Source of the DNA: Linum tenue
Taxonomy: Eukaryota; Streptophyta; Magnoliopsida; Malpighiales; Linaceae
Direction: 5' to 3'
DNA length: 64,000 bases
Assembly (NCBI GenBank): GCA_946122785.1
Contig: CAMGYJ010000006.1
Coordinates: 35,546,066-35,610,065 of the forward strand
The notes below the pieces were generated by a model. The model did no database searches. It was not told the DNA's origin and saw only the letters and a list, made by a program, of their open reading frames with translations. Of the stretch, positions 11,701 to 22,293 are shown piece by piece; the stretch's first letter is position 1; every line of letters starts with the position of its first letter. Made by a program: the position numbers and the translations under genes.

Positions 11701-12974
11701 ATTATCAACCCGGGGTCTAGATCTACTGCCTACTCCGTGATTATCTATTATCTAGCCAACTAAGTCGAGTGATTGTTGTTTAATGTAAAAGTAGTAAAAA
11801 GCAAGAAATGGTTCGGTTTTCTAAAGCAGGGAAGAGTCACTCGGGAATGAGTCCCCCTAGCTCCTTGGTTAGGTTTCTATTGTAATTACCCTGGGTTGAT
11901 TTACTGTTAATTAAACTGCGGAAGATCCGACAGTAGCTTGGAATCTCTTAAGCTGACCAAGCCCTCTCAGTCTAACTACCCGGCAGACGACTAGTCTTCA
12001 CCGGGATAGAAAGCTGAAGCAATAAGCACAGAACTCCACTACTGGAATTGAATTCCAGTACAAAGCAGTAAACTGGCTAACTCTCGTATAGCCAATCTCC
12101 TACTATCGAACGAAGAGGCTGTAACAACCTAATAAGATTCTATCTATCTCAGGTTGCAGCAGAAATCGAGAAAAGCTGATCAGACTTCAATCAATTCAAT
12201 AAACATGCATCATTCGATTAAAATCAAACAGTATAATCATCCCAAGTCATTACAATCAAATCCCTAACACAAGGAACTAGGGTTCTTCATACCCAAGTGA
12301 GAGAAAGGTTCTACTCGATAGAGAGAGAAAGGAAAACAGAAATCAGAGTAGTCATACTCATAAAGATGAGGAAAATCTGCTCTGGGATGTCAATCTTCAC
12401 TCCTGGGAACGCAATCTGGGCTCCAATGGTGAGAAATCCACTCCAAAATAGCTCCTAGGGTTTGTTCTTCGCTCTTTCTCTCTCTAAAACTCTATTTTTG
12501 CTCTAGAAACTCGAATGCCCCTTCCTTGGCTCGAATCTGCCTCCAAAAACCCGACTCTGGGCGAATTACGGGCTGAATTACAGCCGTAATCACGGCCTGC
12601 CCGTAATTTTTCCCAAAACGCATGTTTCAATTAAACTGAAGGAGGAGGATCTACTACCGTAATTCCACAATTACCGCCAGTATTTTAGGAATTACGGTCG
12701 TAATTCTCTGGAGGCTTGCCCGTAATTTTAGCGCCGAGAAGAAATCTTGGGGAAAAGGCTCGGCAATTGTTTTACGGGCATACCCTGACCAATTACGGTC
12801 GTAATTTGGCAGGGGCTGCCCGTAATTCCTTCTGTGAATCGCCATCTTTACTTGCTAAGACCTGAAATACGACAAAACAACACAACCTAGCGTAAAATAG
12901 GCCAAGGAACAATCAATTCAAGCCAAAATGGACAGGAAACCAGAGTGAAAACACGTGCAAATACGATGCTATCA
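11701..12974 (-). repeat. Inverted, near-complete LTR of a related Athila subfamily
   Basis: Read on the minus strand this begins TGATAGCATCG (12974) and runs to CCCCGGGTTGATAAT (11701), so it is an LTR lacking only its last roughly 75-80 bp. It forms a long inverted repeat with 10352-11625. Its palindrome block (about 12540-12840) differs from the neighbour: it has GAATTACGGTCGTAATTC (12689-12706) and AATTACGGTCGTAATT-type copies instead of CACACGGCCGTGTG. It therefore comes from a different subfamily and is not a simple flip of the outer LTR. Confidence 0.8.
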
Positions 12975-13055
12975 ATAATAGAACTTGCTACTTTACTGCA
13001 TTCTCGGACTGCGATTACACTTGGTCGCAGTTCGGTGTTGTGTTTTAGCGTGTCA
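12975..13055 (+). repeat. Athila-2 5' LTR tail next to the primer site
   Basis: This 81-bp piece starts within the LTR at ATAATAGAACTTGC and ends GTGTCA at 13055, 6 bp before the primer site. By eye it differs from the 3' LTR end (23564-23644) at one position, and is less like the end of the outer copy at 11700. It is probably the original 5' LTR end of the element, left after rearrangement. Confidence 0.75.
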
Positions 13056-13061
13056 AGTTTT

Positions 13062-13078
13062 TGGCGCCGTTGCCGGGG
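13062..13078 (+). other. Athila-2 primer binding site, tRNA-Asp type
   Basis: TGGCGCCGTTGCCGGGG is the full complement of the plant tRNA-Asp 3' end (CCCCGGCAACGGCGCCA). tRNA-Asp priming is a known trait of Athila elements. The site follows the LTR end GTGTCA by 6 bp and defines plus-strand orientation. Confidence 0.93.
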
Positions 13079-13200
13079 ACCCTCTAGGTTATTGGGGAAA
13101 CGTGAAAATCTATTACTCTAGCTTTTTCTTTACTGCATTGTTTTCTCTTCCACCTGTGTGCCTTCACAGGTTGCTTTTGCTGGTTGTGTGCAGGTAGTGC

Positions 13201-14717
13201 ATGACCCGTAGCCAGTCTGGAGAACTACTACCATTAGACCAGGAGCTTGAACGAACTTGTAGGAACTTCAAGCGGGCTCTAAAGGCGCGACTGGCTGCGC
13301 AGGTGGCGCTAGCACAGCTATAGATCACTGACGAAGAGGAGATGGCTGACCCACAGGACCATGATGTGGTCATTCCTGAGGAGCAGACCATGGGATCCTA
13401 CTGGACCGCCAGAGCCGCGGACATGAGGTCACCTATTCAACACCCTCATGTGCCAGCGAACAACTTTTAGGTGAGCACCTCGGTTATCACAATGTTGCGT
13501 GGTTCAGTGGTGTTCCGTGGTAAGGAGGGGGAGTGCCCCCGATCACATTTGAGGCGATTCCACGAGCTGATCGATGGAATCAAGATAAATGGGGTCCCAG
13601 CCGATGCCATCCAGCTGCGGTACTTCCCGTTTACTCTGGAGGGCCAGGCCAAGGAGTGGCTAGACACTCGACCTCCAGGCTCTATCACCACGTTCGCCAA
13701 CCTGGCGGACATGTTCCTCACCCGCTATCATCCTCCGTCAAAGACGGCGGACCTGCAGAAGCAAATCACCCATTCACTCAAGACGAAGATGAGACCATCC
13801 GGGATGCTTGGGAGAGATACACCAGTCTCTTCCTCAAGTACCCCAACCATGGTTTCACCGACGCCTTCAAGGTGGGCACCTTCTATCATGCTCTCTTCCC
13901 GGAGGACAAGCAGCTGATTGACTCGGTCTGTGGCGGAAATATGCTCACCAAAACACCGCCACAGCTGAATCAACTTTTTGAAGAGATGGCAGAGCAGGGC
14001 TATGATTGGGGAACTTCCAGGAGATCTAGAAGAGCACCAGGGCGGGGTGTGCATGTTGTGGGCACCCAGTCATCTGATTTGGTGCAGGTGGTATCGAAGC
14101 TGGTTTCAGCTATCGATCGCTCTGGATTGATTGCAGGTACAGGACAGCCGTAGGCGATGCACTGTCAGTGGTGTGAGAGCTCCCATCACATCGTAGAGGA
14201 CTGTCAGGCGATGAGGGAATCGTCTACTCCCCAGGAGCAGGTGGACTTCATCAGTAATGCTAGGCGCTTCGACCCCTACAGCAACACTTATAACGAGGGG
14301 TGGCGCCAGCATGCTAACTTTTCTTGGGCTGGGGCAAATCCCAGACCACCAGCTCCCTAGGGACCACCCGGCTTCCAGAGGCCTCCTTACCAGCCCAGAC
14401 AAGGGAAATTTCAGTAGCCGCAGTAGCCTCTCTACCCGCCCAGACAGGGGCCAGTTCCACCTCAGTCACAGGTGCGACCATTTCATCAGACAGGTGCAAC
14501 ACCTGCAGCCCCAGTACAGGTTGACCCGATGGCGGAATTGAGAGATTTGGTGGGTTCTCTGGCCACCTCCAGTGCAAACAAGTTCAATAACATCGAGCAG
14601 TTCATGGAGAAAGCTTCAGGTAAATTCTTGGAGCTAGAAGCTAGTCAGAGAAACGCACAGGCTGTGCTGCGGGATATACAGACTCAGCTTGGGAGTGTTG
14701 CCCAGGCTGTAGCTTAG
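13201..14717 (+). pseudogene. Athila-2 gag (broken)
   Basis: The start at ATG 13201 fits the conserved leader junction (GTGCATGACCC, also before the gag of Athila-3 and Athila-4). In order there is an N-terminal acidic part; the gag core with RFHELIDGIKINGVP and KEWLDTRPPGSIT; after a frame change near 13770, DETIRDAWERYTSLF; a zinc knuckle CQWCESSHHIVEDC (C-x2-C-x4-H-x4-C) near 14163-14204; the AGANPRPP block; and a coiled stretch NKFNNIEQFMEKASGKF. In-frame stops fall near 13321, 13468 and 14151. It would form particles and bind RNA if intact. Confidence 0.85.
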
Positions 14718-15532
14718 AGGACTCCTGGTACTCTACCTGGTCAGACCATCCCTAATCCACAGGACCCAAATGAGCACTGCAAGGCCATCACTACCAGGAG
14801 TGGCAAGATGACTGCAGATCCACCCGTGCGGGCACAGGAGAGAGAGACCCCTACTCCAGCACTTCCAGCTAATCAGCAAGAAATGGAGAAGGAGGTTGAG
14901 GTGCCTGCTCCTAAACCGCAACCAGTGGTGAAGGAGTATGTACCACAGCTTCCCTTCCCTACTCAGTTGCACAAGGACTGACTGGAGACTGAGTTTGCCA
15001 AATTCATGGCAATGCTGAAGCAGGTAAACATAAGCATGCCCTTCGTGGAGGCATTATTGAAGATGCCCAAGTATGCCAAGTTCATGAAGGATCTCATCAC
15101 CAACAAGAGGAAGCTTGGGGAGCTGTCAACGGTGATGCTCAACGAGGAGTGTTCTGCCATCCTGGAGACAAACTACCAGAGAAGCGAAAAGACCAAGAGA
15201 GTTTCACTATCCCTTGCATGATTGGTAGTTTGCATGTAGGGAAGTCCTTGGCGGATTTAGGCGCTAGCATAAATGTCATGCCATATAAAATGTTTAAAAA
15301 GCTAGGCCTAGGTGAACCCAGTGATACTAGGATGAGCATTCAACTTGCTGATAGATCCATTGTGCATCCTAGGGGTATAGCAGAGGACTTGATAGTCGCA
15401 GTAGGGCCATTTTCATATCCTGTTGATTTTGTGATTTTGGATATAAATGAGGATGTTGATGTGCCATTGATACTAGGTAGACCTTTTCTCGCCACCGCCA
15501 AGGCGCTGATTGATGTGAATGATGGAGGATGA
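14718..15532 (+). pseudogene. Athila-2 protease (frameshifted)
   Basis: A Pro/Glu-rich lead leads to FPTQLHKD, then EALLKMPKYAKFMKDL and LNEECSAIL, the usual block before the Athila protease. After a frame change near 15165 the protease reads LADLGASINVMPYKMF (Athila-type DLGA active site), then IQLADRSIVHPRGIAED, DFVILDINED and PLILGRPFLATAKALIDV. The frame ends at 15532. The protease-RT linker seen in Athila-1 and the pol-less copies is missing, so a small deletion joins protease and RT here. Confidence 0.85.
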
Positions 15533-16946
15533 GGTTAAGCCAGTCAGGCAGCCACAGCGGAGATTGTCTCCTAAATTGGAGGCAGTGGTCCGGGCAGAGA
15601 TTGTAAAGCTCATGGATGCAGGGATCATCTTCGCTATATCTGACAGCAAGTGGGTCAGTCCCACTCAGGTGGTCCCGAAGAAAGGCGGGATGATTGTGGT
15701 CCCGAATGAGAAGAAGGAGTTAATCCCGATGCGGACCGTGACTGGCTGGAGAGTCTGCATCGATTCCCGGCGCCTGAACGACGCCACCAGGAAAGATCAT
15801 TTTCCCCTACCTTTCATTAATCAGATGCTGGAGAGGTTGGCTGGCCATGAGTTTTATTGCTTCCTGGATGGCATGTCTGGTTACTTCCAGATTCCTATTG
15901 CACCGGAGGATCAGGTGAAGACCACATTCACTTGCCCCTTCGGTACCTTTGCTTACCAGAGGATTCTATTTGGGCTGTGTAATGCACCGGCGACCTTCCA
16001 GAGATGCATGCTGGCGATCTTCGACCAACTGGTTGGAGAGATCATGGAAGTCTTCATGGATGATTTCTTGGTATATGGAGACTCCTTCACTCACTGTCTC
16101 CATAACCTGGAATTCGTTCTGAAGAGGTGCGAGGAGACTAATCTGGCACTCAGCTGGGAGAAGTGCCATTTTATGGTTCGTGAGGGTATTGTGCTCGGGC
16201 ACAAGATCTCCAAGCAGGGGATTGAGGTGGATCGCGCAAAGATTGAGACGATCAGTCAGCTACCTCCTCCTGTTTCTATGAAGGGGATTCGCAGCTTTCA
16301 AGGTCATGCAGGCTTCTACCGGCGCTTCATCAAAGATTTCTCGAAGATTGCCCTGCCTCTGACCAAGCTGCTAGAGAAGGATGCACCATTTCAGTTCACT
16401 CCTGAGTGCACAGCGGCATTCGAGACTTTGAAGGAGAAGCTCACCCACGCTCCCATCATGGTGACTCCTGATTGGTCTCTACCCTTCGAGCTTATCTGTG
16501 ACGCGAGTGACTATGCAGTCGGAGCTGTTCTGGGTCAGAGACGCGGGAAGCACTTCCAGCCCATCTACTACGCGTCGAAGACATTGAACGATGCACACGA
16601 GAATTACACCACCACTGAGAAGGAGCTCCTCGCTGTGGTGTATGCTTTTGATAAGTTCCGACCATATCTGGTGCTCTCCCATGTGGTGGTCTACACAGAT
16701 CACTCGACGATTCGCTACTTGATGAGCAAGGCTGATGCAAACCCTCGGCTCATCCGCTGGATCCTGCTTCTGCAGGAATTCGACATAGAAATCCGGGACA
16801 AGAAAGGAGCCGAGAATGTTGCTGCAGATCATCTCTCACGGTTGGAAGCCCCTCCTGTGGACAACTTCGTGGAAGAGATCGACGACTCCTTCCCAGGTGA
16901 GCGATTGCTGGCGATGACACTGGTGGACAGCGTGGCCCCTTGCTGA
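15519..16946 (+). CDS. Athila-2 reverse transcriptase and RNase H
   Basis: One open frame of 475 residues holds a near-complete RT-RNase H. The N-terminus is PVRQPQRRLSPKLEAVV. RT blocks are WVSPTQVVPKKGG, RVCIDSRRLND, CFLDGMSGYFQIP and FGLCNAPATFQRCM. The catalytic box is EVFMDDFLVYGD (FMDD). The connection is GHAGFYRRFIKDFSKIA. RNase H blocks are [43 protein letters not shown] and AADHLSRLE. It would copy element RNA into DNA using the tRNA-Asp primer. A frame change after 16940 separates it from the integrase, and the protease lies in another frame, so the polyprotein is broken although this module is open. Confidence 0.92.
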   Translation: MMEDEVKPVRQPQRRLSPKLEAVVRAEIVKLMDAGIIFAISDSKWVSPTQVVPKKGGMIVVPNEKKELIPMRTVTGWRVCIDSRRLNDATRKDHFPLPFINQMLERLAGHEFYCFLDGMSGYFQIPIAPEDQVKTTFTCPFGTFAYQRILFGLCNAPATFQRCMLAIFDQLVGEIMEVFMDDFLVYGDSFTHCLHNLEFVLKRCEETNLALSWEKCHFMVREGIVLGHKISKQGIEVDRAKIETISQLPPPVSMKGIRSFQGHAGFYRRFIKDFSKIALPLTKLLEKDAPFQFTPECTAAFETLKEKLTHAPIMVTPDWSLPFELICDASDYAVGAVLGQRRGKHFQPIYYASKTLNDAHENYTTTEKELLAVVYAFDKFRPYLVLSHVVVYTDHSTIRYLMSKADANPRLIRWILLLQEFDIEIRDKKGAENVAADHLSRLEAPPVDNFVEEIDDSFPGERLLAMTLVDSVAPC

Positions 16947-18213
16947 CTTTGCCAATTATCTGGTGGGCAAGCAGTTACCCAAGGGGATGGCTACTCATGC
17001 AAAGCGCAAGTTCTTCTCCGATCTGAAGAACTACTTCTAGGAGGATCCTTACCTCTTCAGAATCGGAGCAGATGGCTTGATCTGGCGCTGTGTCATTGAG
17101 CACGAGATGGGAGACATCTTGTCTCAATGCCACGAGGGCCCTACTGGAGGTCACCATGGAGGAAACCGCACGGCGCGGAAGGTGCTACAGTCGGGCTTCT
17201 ATTGGCCCTCGCTCTTCAAGGATGCAGACACCTTCGCACGACAGTGCGACCGCTGCCAAAGGTCAGGTAACATTTCTTCCCGGGATGAGATGCCCCAACA
17301 TATCTTTGTTATTTGTGAAATTTTTTATGTTTGGGGTATCGATTTCATGGGCCCATTCCCTCCATCTTTTGGCAATTTGTACATATTGGTTGCAGTGGAC
17401 TACGTCTCGAGGTGGGCAGAAGCTCAAGCTATGCCCACCAATGATGCAAGACGGGTCTGCTCATTTCTGAAGCAACTGTTCTCTCGGTTCGGGACACCTC
17501 GCGCCATCATTAGTGATAGAGGAACCCATTTTCAAGGGCAATTCACTAAACTCCTCTCTCGCTATGGCGTTAAGCATCAGGTGTCGGTGGCCTACCATCC
17601 CCAGTCAAATGGGCAGGCCGAGATGACGAACCGGGAGCTAAAACAAATAATTGAAAAGACGGTGGATCAGTCCCGCAAGGATTGGTCCACCAAGCTCGAT
17701 GATGCTCTTTGGGCGTATAGGAATGCCTATAAAAATCCGATTGGCACTTCTCCCTATAGGCTTGTCTATGGGAAGGCGTGCCATTTGCCGATAGAGCTAG
17801 AGCACAAGGCCTTCTGGGCCATTAAGCTGCTAAACTTGTATTTGAGTGTTGCAGGTACATAGCATAAGTTGCAGCTGCTGGAATTGGAGGAGTGGCATTA
17901 TCACGCCCACGAGAACACCCTGCTCTACAAGGAGCGCACTAAGCGTCTCCACGACGCTCGGTTGAGGGGCCCGAAAGAGTTTCAGGTAGGTGATCGTGTT
18001 CTGCTCTTCAATGCACGCCTAAAACTCTTCCCGGGCAAGCTCCGTTCGAGGTGGTCGGGACCCTTCACGGTCACCCAAGTTTTCCCGCACGGTGCGGTGG
18101 AGATCAGCAATGCTCAAACTGAGCCATTCAAGGTGAATGGCCACCTCCTAAAGATGTATTTGGGAGGTGCTATCGAGCTCGCAGAGCTGCTAATCAAGCT
18201 CGAGGACCCTTAG
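16947..18213 (+). pseudogene. Athila-2 integrase (interrupted by stops)
   Basis: After the frame change near 16943 the frame reads [14 protein letters not shown], then an in-frame stop near 17038. From 17077 it holds a zinc domain ([11 protein letters not shown] ... CDRCQ), the catalytic core ([31 protein letters not shown], the D,D,E residues) and, after a stop near 17860, the C-terminal part RSRWSGPFTVTQVF ending KVNGHLLKMYLGGA. It would insert the cDNA into a new site. Because the catalytic core is in one open stretch (17077-17862), the damage looks recent. Confidence 0.88.
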
Positions 18214-19211
18214 TTCCTCTACTGGCGTCCAGCTAAAAGACGGTAAAGAAGCGCTTGTGGGGAGGCAACCCCACCGAGGTTTGCATTTTCTTACCTTTTT
18301 CCTTTTGATTTTTGGTCTTTTTGAGTCTTGAGGTGTTGTTCCAAAGTGGAATGTCGTTTTTGACTGAAAACAGGTTGAATTCGGGGCTCCAGCAGTTCAC
18401 ACGGCCATGCCTGAAACTCACACGGCCGTGTGGTTTTGAGCCTATGGCCGTGTGAGCTCTCGGCAAATTCCACACGGCCAAATGTGCAATTCGCACGGCC
18501 GTGTGGCTTGCCTCGGCCAGGCCGTGTGGCCGACATGGGCAACTCTGATACTCACACGGCCGTGTGGTTTTTACCCCTTGGCCGTGTGAGCTCTCGGCAT
18601 TTTCCACACGGCCATTTGTGCATTTCACACGGGCACAACCAGCACCTCACACGGCCGTGTGAGCCTGCCCGTGTGGCCGAGCCACGGGCTATAAATTCGG
18701 CCGACACGGCCGAGTGGTCAGAAAATTCAAAATCACTCGCCGAAAACCTCTCCCCCTCGCCGGAAAACCGCGCGTTGTCACCCTCCTTGGCGATTTTGTC
18801 TGAATTGTGCAATTGATTGAGGGGAATGCTTGGATTATGTCTGAATTGTGGTATGCAAGTTCCCCCTTGCTTGTTTGAACCCTTGTGTGCAAGAATTTGG
18901 CCCATTTCATGCTTAACTTAATAGTGCACACAAGGTGTTCGATGAAATGCCTGTTTTTCATGCCATGTTGTGGGCACCGGTTGGGGCCCTTAATGATGTG
19001 CTTTGAGGGTGTATTTGCTATGGATGTGAACCTTAAGTTGCCTACTTTATCGTGAATGTGCACCCCCACTCAGATTATGCTTGATTTTCTAGTTTTTGAC
19101 CCCCGAACTATGGATGCAACCATGGTTAGGCTGGTTTCTGTACTTAAGTGTGGGGGTGTGCTTAACCTTTTCTTTGGCTCTTTTGGTTCCACTTTGGTTT
19201 GTTCTTTTGCA
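18214..19211 (+). other. Athila-2 post-pol spacer with palindrome cluster
   Basis: No gene is seen. At about 18395-18720 the sequence is packed with CACACGGCCGTGTG palindromes (perfect at 18419-18432, 18553-18566 and 18648-18661) and partial forms, the same motif as in both LTRs of this element. A PPT-like tract CTTAAGTGTGGGGG is at 19143-19156. The spacer ends in a pyrimidine-rich stretch and TTTTGCAG at 19205-19212, a good splice acceptor just before the ORF1 ATG. Confidence 0.8.
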
Positions 19212-19216
19212 GGACA

Positions 19217-20437
19217 ATGTCGAAACCCGACCTCAAGCACCCGTTCATACGGGATCTGAAGAGGGGCCCCTACCAGGATTGTTTCAAGCAAGTCCTGGCA
19301 TGCTCGTTTGGGCAGCACCATTGCTGGTCCAAGCGGGAGTTTCAGAAGTTGCACTGCTACGAGCACTTCTCCGCCATCGTCACCAACCGCCCGTGGCGCC
19401 GTCTGCTCTCCATCAATGAGAAGGTTTACTACGAGCCCGTGCTGGAGTTCTACACGACCTTCAAGCACGCATCCATAGACGATTGGACAGACGGTGCAGC
19501 CGTCAAATTCCGGCTCGGTGGTGCACCCCGGTCTATGAGCTACCACGAGCTGGCCACTGCTCTCGACCTCGGCCTGGCCGATGGTGAGGACTACGTCACC
19601 GAGGTCAGCGACCCGCCGGACGTGAACTTCAGGACGCTGTACACCCACCTTGCTCGGCCAGGCCAGCGTTCCTTCTCGGCCGGGAAGACGAAGGCCACCA
19701 CCCTGCACCTCGACAACCGCATTCTCCACCACCTGCTAGCGAAGTCTTACACCCCAACTTCAGACAGTGCCAACGCCATCACCAAGAGGGCCATGTACTT
19801 CATCGAGTCAATCCGCTAGCACGACCATCCTCTCCACTTGGGTTCTGTGGTGGCCAGAACCTTCGAGAAGAGTGCTTCGGAACTGAAGAGCCTCCACTGC
19901 ACCCCCCTCATCACCCGCCTGGCCACCTACTTCGGGCTTTCACTGCATGGGTGCACAGAGCAGGGGGCACTAGCGTCTTTGGCAGGCAAACGATTCATCG
20001 CATGCACCTGCTGCGAGAGAACCGAGACATTTTGTGGATTGAGGGGTTTCCGGAACCTCAGATCCCCGCGGAGGACCAGCCAGAGGACCAGGAGGATGAG
20101 GCTGCTGATCATGTGGAGCCCGAGGAGGTGGATGATGCTGCTGCCCCCCGCCCCACCACCTTCGAGTACGGGGGTGGCAGCTCCGCTTTCCCCGGGCAGG
20201 ACTACTTCACCCACCAGTTCGAGCATCTGCGTATCCAGAACCAGCAGCTCTAGTTCCAGCAGCAGTATGCGGCTCACCAGGCCGAGTACCAGCACAGGAT
20301 GGCTGCTGCCGGGCGAGCAGCCAGTCTGGAGGACTCCCTGGGAGGACTCTCCACTTCCACCTCCCCCAGCTGATGGTGATGATGGTGATGACGCCTTCAT
20401 GGAGGACATCAACCTGGATAACCTTGGCGACGAGTAG
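19217..20437 (+). pseudogene. Athila-2 ORF1-like protein (ATHILA ORF-1 family, env position; frameshifted)
   Basis: It starts at ATG 19217, 4 bp after a splice-acceptor-like TTTTGCAG. The first 200 residues are open to 19819 (blocks YEHFSAIV, DDWTDGAAVKFRLGG, ATALDLGLADGED). A stop follows, then HDHPLHLGSVVARTFEKS in the same frame, a frame change near 19965, and an acidic/Pro-rich tail (QPEDQEDEAADHVEPEE) with a Gln-rich QFEHLRIQNQQL block. Position and pattern fit the Athila ORF after pol, described as ATHILA ORF-1 or env-like. Its function is not established. I see no clear signal peptide or membrane segment, so calling it an envelope is not supported here. Confidence 0.75.
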
Positions 20438-22293
20438 GCTGTACTCGTTGCCCCTCTGAGTGTGTTTTCGTTTTAGACTTTTGTGTGTTTGCTCCATGTG
20501 TGAGGAGCTTGAACTTAGTGTCGTTTGTTTTGTTTTTGTTTTTCTTTTGAGGATTGTTTATTTTGTAGCCATCTGGGCTAACACTGATCCCTAACGCACA
20601 GTGTGCTAGTGTGTTCTTGATGTTCAATTCGTGCAGAACTGTCCATCTTCCCGTTTGTTTCCCGCTGACTGGTCCACTTCCAGTCTCCCCAGCAGTATTT
20701 CAATCCGGTAACATCGTTCCCCTTATCTCTCCCTCTACTCCATTGAGGGAAATGTCGTGCTTAAGTGTGGGGGGTGCTTTGCATCGGTTGGAATATATAT
20801 ATGTGTGCTTGGAGCCTAGTCCGCTGTCCGAATCTTACGATTTGAGGGCTCCAAGTACTGCTGTTTGATCATATTGGCACTGTGTTTTGATTGATGAATT
20901 GAATGGTTTTCGGATTGATGCATGGCGACAGGATTATGACTAGGACAACCTATAATGATGACTGAGACGTGCAGTAGAATTGTGTAGGGGTTCAGTTTTT
21001 CAACTGTTTGCTTACCAATTGTGACTTGGATGAATCACTTGTTCTTGACAGTCGTTTATGCATCTAGTTCAAGGAATCAGAATGTGAGATAGAGCATATA
21101 GGTAGCCATGTGAGATTTGAGCCTGCTCGTTTCTTTCTTGTGCGATAGATCCCTCTTCCATGATGTGTAGCATTCACGTTGTCACTAGCTAAGATGATGG
21201 AGGCATAGGATTAGCCCACGACCAAATTGACTGTCCTTATGTGTCATATCCCCTAGTCAGCCCTTTGAGCCGTGTGTTATCCTTTCTTTCGGTCTACTAT
21301 GAAAAATCACCCTTTTGCATCTTTTAGAAGGTTCCACAGAGTGGTTTTTACATGTTTTCTGCTGTTTCTGCTAAATTTAATGTGAGGGTTGGAGGTAGTG
21401 ATTAAAAGTTGGGCATGTGTTTGATAAATGTGCAGAAGTGGTGGTTCTCTGAAGTAATGAAAAGAAAATGAAAGAAAAACAAGAAAAAAAATGAAAGTAA
21501 AAGAGAGCCACCACCAAAAATCTGAATAGTGCCATTAAGTAGTGTTTCTTAGCAGTCTGGCTTGGAAATGCTGACATTTATATAAACTCCTTCGCTCTTG
21601 TGCTCTTGAGAATTTGAGTAATGTAGAATGGCAGAAAGGAAATACTGGTTTGTTTGATTGTGATTGTGTGGGTTTGGAAATGTGGAACCTTGTGCTATGA
21701 ATACTTCCACCACCTAAAAGGCCTTTTCCCCATGTCCAAGACCCTAGCCAGTCATTTGAACCTGTGTCTAAGACCTCCGGATTAGTTAGTGGTGACACCC
21801 CATATGTGAACTCTAGCATTTAGAGGCTGCCATCATGGTGAAGAGATTTTAGGGATTGAGAGAATAAGCATGCGCATTTTTCGCATCAAATTGTCCTGAC
21901 CCCACTGGTCGAGAGTGAGTGATTCATTTTCATATTCTATATACTCTTGTACCCCAGTGAGGACCTAGATTGCTCGGTCTCTATTCTGATGTCTTGAGTT
22001 GGATGCATGAGGTGACTGTTTTGAGGAAGTGGTTGAGTCAAGTCTAGGTTGGTTGGTGAACAGAAGGGAGACTCTTCCTTTACTCGATTTTGCTGTACTC
22101 GAATGTCCTTTGTGGTGGTTGTCCAGGTTGCTATTGAAGTTGTTCATGTGTTGATGTTTGAAAACCACTACGATTCACGTGTTCTGTGCCTTTATGACTT
22201 GTCCCCAATGTTGGTATGATTGAAAATGTGAGCTTACCTTGTGTCTGACTTGGTTTGCTTGGGGACAAGCAAACGGTTAAGTGTGGGGGAGTT
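20438..22293 (+). other. Athila-2 3' non-coding region and PPT
   Basis: No gene is supported. A PPT-like tract TTAAGTGTGGGGGG is at 20761-20774 right after ORF1. Conserved non-coding blocks shared with Athila-1, -3 and -4 include the GGCTCCAAG-type block near 20845, GATGGAGGCATAGGATTAG near 21193, CCCCATGTCCAAGAC near 21730 and AACTCTAGCATTTAGAGG near 21808. The real polypurine tract is 22277-22290 (TTAAGTGTGGGGGA), 3 bp from the 3' LTR start, where plus-strand DNA synthesis would be primed. Confidence 0.8.

Noticed and set aside
13062..13078. Possible tRNA-Asp gene fragment
   Set aside because: Only the 3' acceptor complement is present, next to an LTR: it is a primer binding site.
18233..18905. 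Overlapping frames in the palindrome block of the spacer
   Set aside because: Open only because the repeated 14-bp motif avoids stops; similar on both strands.
19070..19732. Minus-strand open frame of 220 codons
   Set aside because: Antisense to ORF1 of Athila-2, which matches ORF1 position and family pattern; no domain on the minus strand.
19217..20437. Calling ORF1 an envelope protein
   Set aside because: No signal peptide or membrane segment is visible; only its place after pol is env-like.
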